A DNA stretch of 27,535 bases from Seminavis robusta (GCA_903772945.1 CAICTM010001530.1:1-27535), one strand, 5' to 3'. Shown: positions 9,935-19,154, numbered from the stretch's first letter. The notes: generated by a model not told the origin, from the sequence alone. Numbers and translations are program-made.

Positions 9935-11885
9935 TCACTCCTCCACTTTATCCTCTTCACCAGCATCCTAAAATGGCAACAGTTCCAAAGGAGTTAGAAA
10001 TAAGACCAATAAAAAGGCAACATTTGCAGCACAAACTTACCTTTGATTCCTCTTCGGAAGAGGAAGAAGAGGACGGATCATCCACATCCTTCTCCTTTGG
10101 CTCCTCCTCTCCAGTAGCATAAGTGGCCAACGAGGCTGCAATATTAATTTTCTTGCCTTCAACAGCATCGGGATGGAGGATCACCGTCTGGGAGTAAGAC
10201 TTTGACTTTGGATCCCTCTTCCTTGGACCACCACGCCTGTCAACCTTGACATCATCATTTTCCTCAGCGGCCGCCGCAGCCAAGCCCCCCGTTTTCCAGA
10301 CCTCAAGGTCCCACTTGCGCTAGACTTCTTGCTATTCCCAATCTCCCGAACGGTACATCCTTCCCACTCCATAATATCAACAAGGTGTTGGGAGAACTGG
10401 TTGACATCATAGACGATTCGTTCACTCCTTGGGTTGAACTCGTAGACACGTCTCAAGCAATAAGAGCCACGGGATGGAGTAGTGTAAGAGAACTTGAGCT
10501 CATGATCCTCTGGCAACTCGTGAGTCTGCAGCACGTGATAGTCAATGGCAGCGTCAAAATCCTTGTTCAAACTGCAGTCTCATGGCATGAGCTCCGGCGA
10601 GTTACCCACTGGTGCTTGGGAATAGTACCGCTTGTGCTTGGGAGTGTGAGTGTTGAGACCACACTCCGGCAAGATCCAATGCTTGAGATAGCCCTTTTCC
10701 TCCAACCATGCCGGGGTTGAGCTTTCCATTTGCATCGCGGCGGAACTTCAAATGGAACTTGCGACCAGCTTGCGAAGCCCCTTGCCCAATGACACACTTG
10801 CGGTGAGTCTCATCCCAGAAAACGACCTTAGTAAGGTCAATCTTGGTCAACTTATCCGCCAAGAACCATTCAGGACGATTGCCATCCTTGCCTTGCGAGT
10901 CCATGAATGCATTGGCTTCATCTGTCAACTCGTCCTCCTTTCCAAGTCGAATCAAGAGTTGGATGACCCATCCAAAGCGTGCAGTGGCCCAAGTCGACGT
11001 CTTGTCCATGTTGCCTTGCTTCAAACGCTTGATGGGAGTGACCTTCGGCTTGAGACGTCTGGAGAGATGCCACACAGCAGAAATGAAAACTTCCTCTTGA
11101 TCGTTCTCCCGGCGGTGGTCATTGACTTGCAACGTGGCTTGTCGAATGCTGAAGCCAGCCTCCAGATGATTCGTAACGATCTGGGCTTCCCGGGAACCAT
11201 TCGGAATCTTGGGTGGACGGGTTTGACCTGAGGCTTGACGCTTGCCAGTGTATCGACGTTTCTTGGCTTTGCATTCAACGAGATCCTCCAAGACGTAGTC
11301 AATCTTGGTAACGGATGGAATATTGAGGATATCCTTGATCTTTGCCATGTTCCCTCTATTCTTTCCCCACATCTCTCTAGGAGGCGCGCCCAAGACGTTG
11401 AAATAGACAAAGGCAATGGCAATACGATGGTAAACTTCTTCATCCATGACGCTTTCGACATTGAGTTCTTCCAAGGCTTTTTCAAGCATGTCAGCCTCGC
11501 TCAAGAGTTCAAGATCATCCTCGTAGACAAGCAAACTCCTCGTCCTCGTCGTCGGGCTTGGATGGTTCATCGTCATCGCACCAATCAGTCCCAAGTAGCT
11601 TGTGGGTCAGTACGAGGCAGCAGCAGTCCTCCTTTCAATGTCCGCAGTGGACGAGTCAGATGAGTCCAGGAGGCCAGACGAGTCAAGTGGCGAGATCCCT
11701 TTGCACTTTACAGCATGCTTGCGAGGAGTGGGAGTTCTGGTAGCAGCAGGTAGACTTGCAGAGCGAGGCTTGTGCTTGCTCCTGGTGGTGGGAGGAGCAG
11801 GAGACACTTCCCTTGGTGGAGTCTTCTCACAGCCCTTGCGGTTCTTCTTGTTGTTGGTGAATGAAAATCTCCTCTTTGGTGGCAT
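9935..11885 (-). pseudogene. Broken transposase-like gene, possibly Tc1/mariner-type
   Basis: Homologous-looking coding sequence runs on the minus strand from ATG at 11885 (MPPKRR start) to TGA at 9935-9937. The largest open piece (about 10602-11594) has a helix-turn-helix-like region, a basic stretch (RRLKPKVTPIKRLK), then a VVFWDETHRKC segment like the first DDE-motif block of Tc1/mariner transposases. Lesions: in-frame TGA at 11607-11609, a frame change near 10710, in-frame TGA at 10580-10582, and a frame change near 10300 in a G run. The acidic Ser/Glu tail is followed by a credible 73-nt intron (9968-10040). The second and third catalytic acids could not be placed, so the family assignment is tentative. 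Confidence 0.5.
9968..10040 (-). other. Intron in the 3' part of the transposase-like pseudogene
   Basis: On the minus strand it starts GTAAGT, an exact strong donor, and ends CCATTTTAG. It joins ...EESK to DAGEEDKVEE and a TGA in phase. This suggests the gene was a normally spliced nuclear gene before it decayed. Confidence 0.6.
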
Positions 11886-12568
11886 GTTGTAAGCGAAAGG
11901 ACTCAGCGTGGAAGCACGTCGTCGGATGCGATGGCGGGGCAAGCAAAGAATGACAATGACAAATCAAAATGACTCGCAGAACAATGGAGCAGTGGAAGAA
12001 CGGAGCAATCAAATAAGAATCAAACGGCAGATGGCCATGGTCGATGAATAAAGAAGATCCCCAAGAGCGAAAACTCAAAACCCCACTGGTTCCCCTAGAA
12101 AGTGTCGATTTTGGATTTTATGAGGCTGAAACTGAACTGAAACTGACGATCGACATGCATGAAACAAACTCTTCCGATTGGATCTTTAAGCGTTGAGGCG
12201 AGTCGTCTAGTACAGTTTTACTACTCTCTACCAATACCCATGGTCGCTGAATGCCATGCACACTCATCAAAATATTGTTGTTTATCCATGCAATATGGTC
12301 GCAGAGCCAGACAAACATGGACATGAGACTGATAAACATGCAGCGAAATATTCAATCCACGCGATGAGGAATTTGTGAGAGGCAAAAATTTCAATGTGTG
12401 GCCGGATTTGACCTTCCCGGCGCACCGGCTCGCTCTTCCATTTAGAAAAAATGGAAAGTTCGTGTCACATTTTCAGCACCAAAGAGAGGCGATCGCGAGA
12501 GAACCACATGGTGTCAACCTTGGGGTCGTATGCAATCAATAACGAGAAGGCGTCTGACCATGAGAGCG
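11886..12568. other. Unassigned spacer between the transposase relic and the HA pseudogene
   Basis: No gene, RNA or clear repeat seen. Short ORFs on the minus strand have no recognisable features. The stretch contains the 5' flank of the transposase relic and the left breakpoint of the duplicated HA copy at 12569. Confidence 0.4.
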
Positions 12569-13542
12569 CATTCTTGCAGAGACCAAGCCCAAAAAGGGTC
12601 CCATCAACTCTGGAGTCACGCCCTTGTGGACGTTTATGATTGACAAACTCAAGGCATACAAGGAAAAGCATGGCAACACTCGTGTGCCCCCGAAATATGC
12701 AGAAGATGCTGCCTTGGGCACCTGGGTCAAGCAGCAATGATGCATTTACGTGAAGCAGGGATTGTCAGATGGCCAGCGAGTGTCCTTGGAAAGCTTGGGC
12801 TTTGAGTTTGTCATTGACGACGATAAACTTCCTGTCTTGACCTGGGAAGAGAGCTCTGAGCAAATGAAAGCATTCAAAGCAAAACATGGGCACACAACAA
12901 TCCCAAACAATTATGAAGAAGTACCCTCCTTGCAGTTCTGGTGCTTTTACCAACATGAAATGTACCGCAAGCAAAAGCTAGACCAAGAAAGATCTCCAAA
13001 CTGGAGAGCCTGGGTTTCTCATGGGATCACACGTGGACAACGGAAAAGGCAAAGCCCAAAACTTTGGAAGAGATTTGGCAGATGCAGTACAGCAAGCTCA
13101 TGGTGTACAAGGAAAAAGAAGGACACTGCAATGTAAAGGCAACTATCCAGTCGATCCTAGGTTTGGAAGATGGATCGAGACACAGCGGACCACGTACAAA
13201 CGAGGCCAACTGTCAGAAGAGCGGATCGGGCTCTTGGAGGATATTGGTTTTGAATGGTACCGAATTAGAGGTCCCAAGCTAGGAACGGCAAAGCCTCCCG
13301 ATACAGTCGGCAAATCACAAGAGGAAATCTGGCAGATGAGATTGAAGGAGCTCGAGGTATTCAAGTCGCAGAACGGGCACACAAATGTACCGCTTACGTA
13401 TTATGCAAACCCGATCCTTGGTCGTTGGGTTGGAACTCAGAGGACTGCCTATCGCCGCCAACAAATGGCTCAAGATAGGATCGACGGTCTGGAATCCCTG
13501 GGGTTTGAGTGGCGAATCAAAGATTCCCAGGCAGCAAATGCA
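12569..13542 (+). pseudogene. Dead duplicate of the HA gene, 5' portion (HA repeats 1-4)
   Basis: It matches 5710-6685 of the intact HA gene at very high identity. It begins inside the N-terminal region with no start codon. Lesions relative to the intact copy: a CGA-to-TGA stop at 12738-12740 (in the first repeat), a single-base loss near 12990 (second repeat), and another single-base loss near 13137 (third repeat). The match stops abruptly at 13542, where retroelement sequence begins. There is no route to a working protein. Confidence 0.9.
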
Positions 13543-13637
13543 CTAGTCCAGGTAGGAGCTCGACTCCATCCTCTGCGACGGAAGCGCTGGGAAGGAGGAT
13601 AGTAACCAACTCGAGGACCATCTTCTTGACCATAGGA

Positions 13638-14408
13638 CTAGGTACGACGATAACCAGAAGAGCGTCCACCTCTTCCGAATCCACGTCCAGCACGCCCACG
13701 TGCTCGACCACCACCACGGCCACGAGAGCCTTGTTGGTGAGCGTTGTAATTCTTTTCTTGACGAGCAAAGAACCGACCCATCTGCACTGGACCGATAACC
13801 GTAATGTCATGAGCGGAATCAGCAAACTTGTCTTTCCACGAAGGAAGCATCATGTTGTAAAACAACATCTTGAGAGCAGGAGCATCAAAAGGGTTCACAT
13901 TGCCAGCACCAGGGAACTTCGCCATCAAGGTGTTGATGTACTCCAATCGAGACCACAAGGTCTTGCAATCGAGCTTGAAAGGCTTGGTCGTTGTCTGCAA
14001 GTATCGCGTCTGATCGGCGAGATCCGTGTCTTCAAGGAACTTGGCTATGAACGAAGTAATGCAGGCATCGAAATCAGCAACAGCTGCACCAGGACGCGCT
14101 GCTTGAATAACGTTCCACTTGTCTCGAGCAGAGCCTTGAAGACACTTGACAAAGAAGTTAGCTCTCAATATCCCCGTGTCCAAATTCAAAGCCGAGTTGC
14201 CGGTCACTTGATCGAACTCCTTGATGACTCGAAGGACGTGTTCCGGTTCTTGTTCATCTGCCAGGACAATCATATCATGCTTCCGCTTGATGTTATTGCC
14301 AGCATGTTGCCAAGAACAGAACAACTCAGTAGTAGCAACCTCACTCGCATTGTACTCGGAGACCAAAGGAATGACCGTATTCTTGCCCGACTGACCAAGC
14401 GTTGTCAT
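13638..14408 (-). CDS. Gag-like protein of a Ty1/copia-type retroelement, truncated
   Basis: 256 residues from ATG at 14408. The body is helical with a pattern typical of copia-type Gag (for example a QGSARDKW segment, then LWSRLEYINTLMAKFPGAG and LPSWKDKF). The C-terminus is basic and Arg/Gly-rich (RGRGGGRARGRAGRGFGRGG), presumably for RNA binding in place of the usual CCHC knuckle. After the TAG at 13638-13640 the same frame stays open through a basic, Tyr/Arg-rich stretch up to the breakpoint at 13543. The TAG may therefore be a mutation or a readthrough site, and the ORF is cut off by the rearrangement. The assignment rests on general features and context. Confidence 0.5.
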   Translation of the reverse strand: MTTLGQSGKNTVIPLVSEYNASEVATTELFCSWQHAGNNIKRKHDMIVLADEQEPEHVLRVIKEFDQVTGNSALNLDTGILRANFFVKCLQGSARDKWNVIQAARPGAAVADFDACITSFIAKFLEDTDLADQTRYLQTTTKPFKLDCKTLWSRLEYINTLMAKFPGAGNVNPFDAPALKMLFYNMMLPSWKDKFADSAHDITVIGPVQMGRFFARQEKNYNAHQQGSRGRGGGRARGRAGRGFGRGGRSSGYRRT

Positions 14409-14621
14409 GGTGAGATAATGAACCTAGAAATAAATAACAAACAACAGTACTTGCGGCTTTATGGTTAGTAAGAGTCGCAAGTAATGATAAAGAAGAAAAA
14501 AGGAGTAACTTCGTAAATTGAGTTACACCCTTGAGTTACCGTTGTTAATAGAGCGAATTTTCAAAATTGTTTGACAATGGCCAAACGCCTAGTATACGGC
14601 TGCGTAGAATGTACGCAGGAA

Positions 14622-14626
14622 GTTTC
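14622..14626 (+). repeat. Target site duplication (GTTTC), left
   Basis: GTTTC immediately precedes the 5' LTR and recurs directly after the 3' LTR at 16782-16786, as expected for integrase-mediated insertion with a 5-bp stagger. Confidence 0.9.
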
Positions 14627-14726
14627 TGTTGTGCGAAGGACAGACCAAATAACTAGATAAGCAGCAACACTGCACTCTCACTTATCCTTTAGCATGACAT
14701 TACACTGATTGATAGGTCTCTTGACA
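14627..14726 (+). repeat. 5' LTR, 100 bp
   Basis: It starts TGTTGTGCG and ends CTTGACA. It differs from the 3' LTR by T versus C at the sixth base and A versus G in the AAATA(A/G)CTAG box. Such a short LTR is near the lower size limit known for LTR elements. Confidence 0.9.
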
Positions 14727-14740
14727 GGTTATGATGCCCT
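14727..14740 (+). promoter_or_regulatory. Primer-binding site, half-tRNA iMet type
   Basis: GGTTATGATGCCC begins at the base after the 5' LTR. Its complement, GGGCATCATAACC, resembles the anticodon arm of initiator tRNA-Met (CAU anticodon), which copia-type elements use as an internally cleaved primer. The match to this organism's own tRNA is not checked. Confidence 0.6.
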
Positions 14741-14975
14741 ACGCTACCGCTAGTACCTTGTATCTCTACCGAAGTGCTTCTAGTCTCCTGCTATTGGCAA
14801 GCCAGGTACAACTTGACCAGTTCCAGCTATTCCCAACAACTTCCTCAACTACTACTTTACTTGACTACTACTTTCCGACTTGGTTCTCCGCCCAACTCTT
14901 TGCCGCAGACCCTGTCGTTTCATTCCTACTACTACTACGTTTCTTTCCTGTCTCTGTCTGTAATCCCTTCTGCCC

Positions 14976-15485
14976 ATGGATTCTACAGGACAACTCCTTT
15001 TGTTGGACGACCAGCGCTCCTCTGAGTCCTCCACCCGACGATGTTTCGACATCCACCACTGCTTCATTGGGTCTCCTGCCGGCCAGTTCCGCTTCACTTC
15101 CGCTGATGCTACCCGTTTCCAAAAATACTTCTGCCATACCTTCTCTTTGTACGGCAACGACACACGGTTCTTCACTCACCCTTCACCGTTCACCAAGGAT
15201 TGTCTCCAGAACGACGATGAACTCCTACCAGCTCTCCGTCGCGAAATTCTTCATGACCTCATCGGCCTGAACCCAGACTCGAATCTCTTTCAACAAATCT
15301 ACCATGATTGTCAGCCTCTCATCTTCAGCGCCCGCCTTTCCGTCAAATCTCCCAACACTGAACTTGTGCCGCTGACCGATGCTTCACTTGCCGCTGCTCT
15401 CAGTGATGTCTCCAATTCCTTTGATCGGCACGGCTACGCCAAATCCCCCGTCCACATTTATATCCATACTGAGCACATCTCCTGA
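14976..15485 (+). CDS. ORF1 of the non-autonomous LTR element, unrecognised protein
   Basis: 169 residues from ATG at 14976 (MDSTGQ start) to TGA at 15483-15485. It looks like a folded protein: mixed hydrophobic and charged, with a Phe-rich segment (RFQKYFCHTFSLYGNDTRFF) and a helical LLPALRREILHDLIG stretch. I do not recognise a family. Position suggests a Gag-like or regulatory protein. It overlaps the next ORF, which is in the +1 frame, over 15379-15485. A frameshift or short splice may fuse the two. Confidence 0.5.
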   Translation: MDSTGQLLLLDDQRSSESSTRRCFDIHHCFIGSPAGQFRFTSADATRFQKYFCHTFSLYGNDTRFFTHPSPFTKDCLQNDDELLPALRREILHDLIGLNPDSNLFQQIYHDCQPLIFSARLSVKSPNTELVPLTDASLAAALSDVSNSFDRHGYAKSPVHIYIHTEHIS

Positions 15486-16560
15486 CCAGCCTGCCTATTT
15501 ATTGAATGATTTTTACAGCACCCAACAATCGCCTATTGTCGCTTCCAATACCCCTCTATCCGACCGAAAAATTCAATATTTCAACCCCAACCCATCCCCT
15601 TCCCTTTTGCCTGCATTTTCTCCACCCCAACCTGAACCATCCTTGGAAACTGCTACCCTACCACCCCCAGCAACTCCTCGACAATCTGCCCCACATTCCG
15701 ATCCCGATGCTCTGGCACCCTTGGTTCCACCCCCTTCCATCTTGGTTCCTCCAATTTTTTTTGGGACAGACATTTCTCCCATTTCCAATTACGGGAGGGT
15801 TTCTCCTTCTTCCCTCTCTTCTACTTCCGACAATCATCGCCCTTGCTCTGTGGCTCCCTCGGTCAACTCCCTTGCTGATGACGACCCAACAATTTACGTC
15901 ACCAACACCCGTGCCACCCCTGCCTCCCACTCCCCTTCTTCCAATTTTTCCGTGGCCACTCCAATTTCCTCTGTTCCATCATCAACGTTTGCGGATCCAG
16001 CCGATTCCCCGATTGCACGTCCAATTTACAGCCTCTCCACTATGGCTGACAGTGATTCGTCCCATCCTGTTTCCAATCTTCCCCCTTCCTCTCCTTCGCT
16101 GGACTACTCCTCTTCGTCGGACGATTCCACCACCAATGGTCCATACGACGAATCCTACTATGACGGCGATCCTTTCTACCAGCATACTGATGATCCCTCT
16201 CCCAGCGCATCATCCCCATCTGCTTCCATTGATGATTCCTCATCCCAACGTGCTTACATCGACACTGATAATCCCTCTCACAACGAATCATCTGCTTCCA
16301 TCGACACCGACGATCCCACTTCCGACGAATCATCCCAACGTGCTTACATCGACACTGATGTTCCCTCTCCCTCTGAGTCATTCCCGCCTGATTACATCGA
16401 CAAATCCTACTACGATGATGCCAACGATCGATACCTTGATCCCAACACACTCCACCGTGACACTGACTTCGATTATTATTATGACAACAATGAAAATTGC
16501 TACCTCTACGACGATACCGACGACTACTTCACTGATTCGTACGGCAATTCTTATTTCTGA
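15379..16560 (+). CDS. ORF2 of the non-autonomous LTR element, Ser/Pro/Asp-rich low-complexity protein
   Basis: Open for 393 codons, though the part before about 15486 lies under ORF1 and may not be used. The N-terminal half is rich in Ser, Pro and Thr. The C-terminal ~130 residues are acidic with imperfect repeats of a SSQRAYIDTD type, and the last ~40 residues are very rich in Asp and Tyr. No catalytic motif is visible. It resembles the disordered Ser/Pro-rich linkers found in copia polyproteins and could be a relic of one, or a distinct structural protein. Function unknown. Confidence 0.45.
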   Translation: MLHLPLLSVMSPIPLIGTATPNPPSTFISILSTSPDQPAYLLNDFYSTQQSPIVASNTPLSDRKIQYFNPNPSPSLLPAFSPPQPEPSLETATLPPPATPRQSAPHSDPDALAPLVPPPSILVPPIFFGTDISPISNYGRVSPSSLSSTSDNHRPCSVAPSVNSLADDDPTIYVTNTRATPASHSPSSNFSVATPISSVPSSTFADPADSPIARPIYSLSTMADSDSSHPVSNLPPSSPSLDYSSSSDDSTTNGPYDESYYDGDPFYQHTDDPSPSASSPSASIDDSSSQRAYIDTDNPSHNESSASIDTDDPTSDESSQRAYIDTDVPSPSESFPPDYIDKSYYDDANDRYLDPNTLHRDTDFDYYYDNNENCYLYDDTDDYFTDSYGNSYF

Positions 16561-16673
16561 TTCCCATGCACTCCATTCCTTTTTCCCATCACTCTTTTCG
16601 GTTCTGCTTCTCTCACTACTGGTCCTTTCTTCTTTCACGTCTTTTGATCTCCAATGCTATCCCATTCAGATCA

Positions 16674-16681
16674 CGGGAGGG
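16674..16681 (+). promoter_or_regulatory. Polypurine tract of the LTR element
   Basis: CGGGAGGG lies immediately upstream of the 3' LTR, the expected site for plus-strand priming. Confidence 0.75.
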
Positions 16682-16781
16682 TGTTGCGCGAAGGACAGAC
16701 CAAATAGCTAGATAAGCAGCAACACTGCACTCTCACTTATCCTTTAGCATGACATTACACTGATTGATAGGTCTCTTGACA
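16682..16781 (+). repeat. 3' LTR, 100 bp
   Basis: It starts TGTTGCGCG and ends CTTGACA, with two differences from the 5' LTR. Confidence 0.9.
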
Positions 16782-16786
16782 GTTTC
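16782..16786 (+). repeat. Target site duplication (GTTTC), right
   Basis: GTTTC directly follows the terminal CA of the 3' LTR and matches 14622-14626. Confidence 0.9.
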
Positions 16787-16911
16787 TTTTGCTTGATGAG
16801 CAAATTCCAACCGAACTTGCTTCTGAATTCAGAGTGAACTACGATCGGAATATTGTGAGATTAGACTTAAAACTAGCGTTAAAGCGCCACGTCACACACG
16901 TGCGTATGTCA

Positions 16912-17476
16912 ACGGCTCGAAGTTGAGCGCACGAAGCTTGACAATGAAAACAAGCAGCTCAAGCGCAACAACCAGAAGTTGCAGGCCTTGAATGATAGCC
17001 TCGCAAAACGTTTGGCAGAGGCTGAAGCTGAATTCAAGGAGCAAGCAAAGGAGCTCAACGAGAAACTTCAGTACTACGATGAACAATTTCAAACGCAGCA
17101 GGCGACACTGGAAACTCAGGGTCAGCAGCTCGCCCAGTTACTCCAACAGCCTGGCGCCGGCCGAGATCGCCATGAAGAGCAGATGTGTGAGACATCCGAG
17201 ACGGTCCAAAGCCAAGGAAATCAATTGTCTCAACTCGCGCAACAAGTTCAGGATATGCGCCAGGTGCAGTACACACTCCAGCATCAGGTCGGACTGCAGA
17301 ATCTGTCTTATCGCTTATAGACAAGTATTGCAGCGAAAAACACACAATCAAATCGTGGTACCTTTGCTTCCTCTGGTGTCCTCTGAGAGTAGTCTATGTC
17401 TGCTTTTCTTCAATACAGGCATGAAACTATGATCAGATAATGAAGTCTAGCTAGTACATTGTAGGAACATCTACCG
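16912..17476 (+). pseudogene. Dead duplicate of the HA gene, 3' portion (coiled-coil exon and 3' flank)
   Basis: It matches 8755-9319 of the intact HA locus with only a few substitutions. It includes the C-terminal coiled coil (ending QNLSYRL and TAG at 17318-17320) and about 155 bp of 3' flank. It is separated from the 5' portion by the retroelement block. The open frame here has no promoter or start of its own and the same frame as the parent exon. Confidence 0.9.
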
Positions 17477-17974
17477 GTAGGTTTGATCATGACTGTGTGC
17501 GTACTTCATACACTGAAGTTGATCTGGGTTCAATTGTTTTACTACTCTGCCAACAACACCCAGCGAAATGCCGATGAAAACAAAGGCGAAGGTTTTCCTG
17601 TACGTTCAAGCCTTGTACTTGACTCCGCATTGAAAGACTCGAACCATCGCGAAGTTCAGGAGGCGACACAACTAATCTACCGGTTACCGGTTCGGGCTGC
17701 ACAGTTCACCCCGACCACAACCGGGAGGTGCTTGCTACGCTAGCGCTAACGAAGATACTGTTTAGTAGAGTACATGAATGCACCGAGTCTTCTGATACAA
17801 GCAACCACATCATAGACCGGCTGCTGATTGCAAGGGTATTTCTTTGTGCAAGTGAATTGGTGTTTTTCTTGCTTCAAACTGATCGATTTGCTTGTGTTTG
17901 GAAAAAGTACTGCCTCTCTCTAAAGATTGATTGATTGATTGAGCATTGTCCAGATGTTCAAAAGGGTTTCATTG
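17477..17974. other. Unassigned spacer downstream of the Tim17/22/23-like gene
   Basis: No supported gene. It holds a CCGGTTACCGGTTCGG-type stretch near 17680-17697 that loosely recalls the tandem repeat at 3449-3846, and a short (GATT)n run at about 17927-17941. Confidence 0.4.
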
Positions 17975-18682
17975 TTATAGAAACAGAAAGCCCTGACTGC
18001 CATACGGAATGCCCAACAGGGAATATCCCGCATACGTAGCACCTACAGCGCCAAATCCAATAGTACCTGCCAATCCAGCCACTCTGGCTCCTGATGGTGC
18101 ATAGTAGGTCGCTCCTGTCATAAATGCTGCAAAGGCTGGTGCACAGAAAGATGCTGCAGCTGGTGATACGGCAGCCAAACCCAATTTCTCATCAAAGTCA
18201 TACTGAGGGATAGGAGGGAAAAAAAGAATGGAACAAGAAGGAGAAAATGAGAACGATTTGAATGCGCCAAAAGCTCGGCAAAAAACCTTCAAAAGAACCC
18301 CTGAACTCACATTATCAGCAAGACCCTCATAGAGAGAATACATGACAGCAAAAACTCCCAGTGTATTGCCGGCTCTGGACCCGTGTCTTCCACAGTGATT
18401 CAGCACAGCATTCAATTTGACCCTGAATCGGGAGGATGGCGTCGAGCTCAAGCCTGTCCGTAATCCATACACTCCACCTCCAGCAATCCCAATCACATAG
18501 GCAGCTCCTGCATTGGCAAACATGGTAGTCACCACACCACGGCCTTTTTGGTCATAGTCCAAGTAATCAGGGTTATTGCTTCGCCCTCCCAACGCTGGAG
18601 CCACTGTTTGAAGTTGGATATTCGTGGAAAAATCGGGCAATGGCGCCCCTGCATCTCCGTCAAATTCCTTATCAGATGCCAT
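17975..18682 (-). CDS. Tim17/Tim22/Tim23-family inner-membrane translocase-like protein
   Basis: Start ATG at 18682 (MASDKEF). Exons are 18311-18682 and 17975-18202, separated by a GT-AG intron (18203-18310, 108 nt), giving 199 residues. After a hydrophilic N-terminus come Gly-rich hydrophobic segments typical of the family: AAYVIGIAGGGVYGLRTG (about 60-77), the hallmark GRHGSRAGNTLGVF region (98-111), and two Gly/Ala-rich segments in the last 70 residues. Length and motif order fit Tim23-type proteins, which form the preprotein channel of the mitochondrial inner membrane; a related PRAT protein of another organelle is possible. The intron is a multiple of three with no stop, so reading straight through gives 36 extra residues, but these interrupt the family pattern. 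It is divergent from the lipase gene. Confidence 0.75.
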   Translation of the reverse strand: MASDKEFDGDAGAPLPDFSTNIQLQTVAPALGGRSNNPDYLDYDQKGRGVVTTMFANAGAAYVIGIAGGGVYGLRTGLSSTPSSRFRVKLNAVLNHCGRHGSRAGNTLGVFAVMYSLYEGLADNVSSGVLLKVFCRAFGAFKSFSFSPSCSILFFPPIPQYDFDEKLGLAAVSPAAASFCAPAFAAFMTGATYYAPSGARVAGLAGTIGFGAVGATYAGYSLLGIPYGSQGFLFL

Positions 18683-19154
18683 GGTTAACAACTAACTGAC
18701 TGGATGATCGACAAAGTTGATGAGAATGATTTTGGATGGCTTTGGAGGTATCTATAATTTTAAAATACCAGTATCGACAATGGGAGGGTGGTTGGTTGTT
18801 GTGAGAATTAAATCTGGTTCTTCGTTTCTGTGTTTCTGTGGCCAAATCCAATTCGTTCTTCTTCTTTCTTGTTTGCACTTGTGCTTCGCGCGGTCGCGTG
18901 ATCATGACTGCAAAACTCATGATTCAAAATTTGGATTTGAAACCTGCTAAGATGCCAAATAAATACTGGTACCAGCACTATACTTTTCCGGAACGAGAAA
19001 TCCCTGTGTCAGTTGTCATCACAGCGGCACAGCACAGCCCAATCATGCAACCATGTCACCAGGTCATCCACAGCTCCAACAGGACTTGTGCATTGCATAC
19101 TAGTATCTTGATGACATGACCATGTCCAAGAAGAAAACTGTAGCATCCTGAGCT
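18683..19154. promoter_or_regulatory. Divergent promoter region between the Tim17/22/23-like and lipase genes
   Basis: About 470 bp separate the two divergent starts and must hold both promoters. No gene, and no defined core promoter element, can be fixed. The sequence is AT-rich next to the Tim-like gene (TATCTATAATTTTAAAA near 18750). Confidence 0.45.

Larger units (their letters stand above)
14627..16781 (+). mobile_element. Complete non-autonomous LTR retrotransposon, 2155 bp
   Basis: Two direct 100-bp LTRs (14627-14726 and 16682-16781) differ at only two positions by my reading. Both begin TGTTG and end TTGACA, and they are bounded by a perfect GTTTC duplication. A primer-binding site follows the 5' LTR directly and a purine-rich tract (CGGGAGGG) abuts the 3' LTR. 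The internal 1955 bp hold two overlapping plus-strand ORFs with no protease, integrase, reverse transcriptase or RNase H. Replication must therefore depend on proteins of another element. It is inserted in the leader of the minus-strand gag fragment, so it is younger than that fragment. Confidence 0.9.
13543..16912 (-). mobile_element. Fragment of a minus-strand retroelement (gag region), itself interrupted by a younger LTR element
   Basis: This block replaces the part of the HA gene equivalent to 6686-8754. On the minus strand it contains a leader (16912 down to 16787, then 14626 down to 14409), a Gag-like ORF, and an abrupt end at 13543. No protease, integrase or reverse transcriptase is present. 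The leader starts TTGACATACG at the HA junction, which could be the edge of an LTR, but no second copy lies in the window to prove it. Confidence 0.55.

Noticed and set aside
9553..10122. Plus-strand ORF of 189 codons
   Set aside because: Its 3' half is antisense to the transposase-like coding exon and intron, and the Glu run is the mirror of a Ser/Glu run. The composition elsewhere (Pro, Thr, His, Gln) is that of untranslated CA-rich DNA.
15506..16711. Plus-strand 401-codon ORF
   Set aside because: It overlaps ORF2 of the LTR element in another frame. The Pro/Leu/Thr/Ile-rich product is what a C-rich, T-rich strand gives by chance, and it runs into the 3' LTR.
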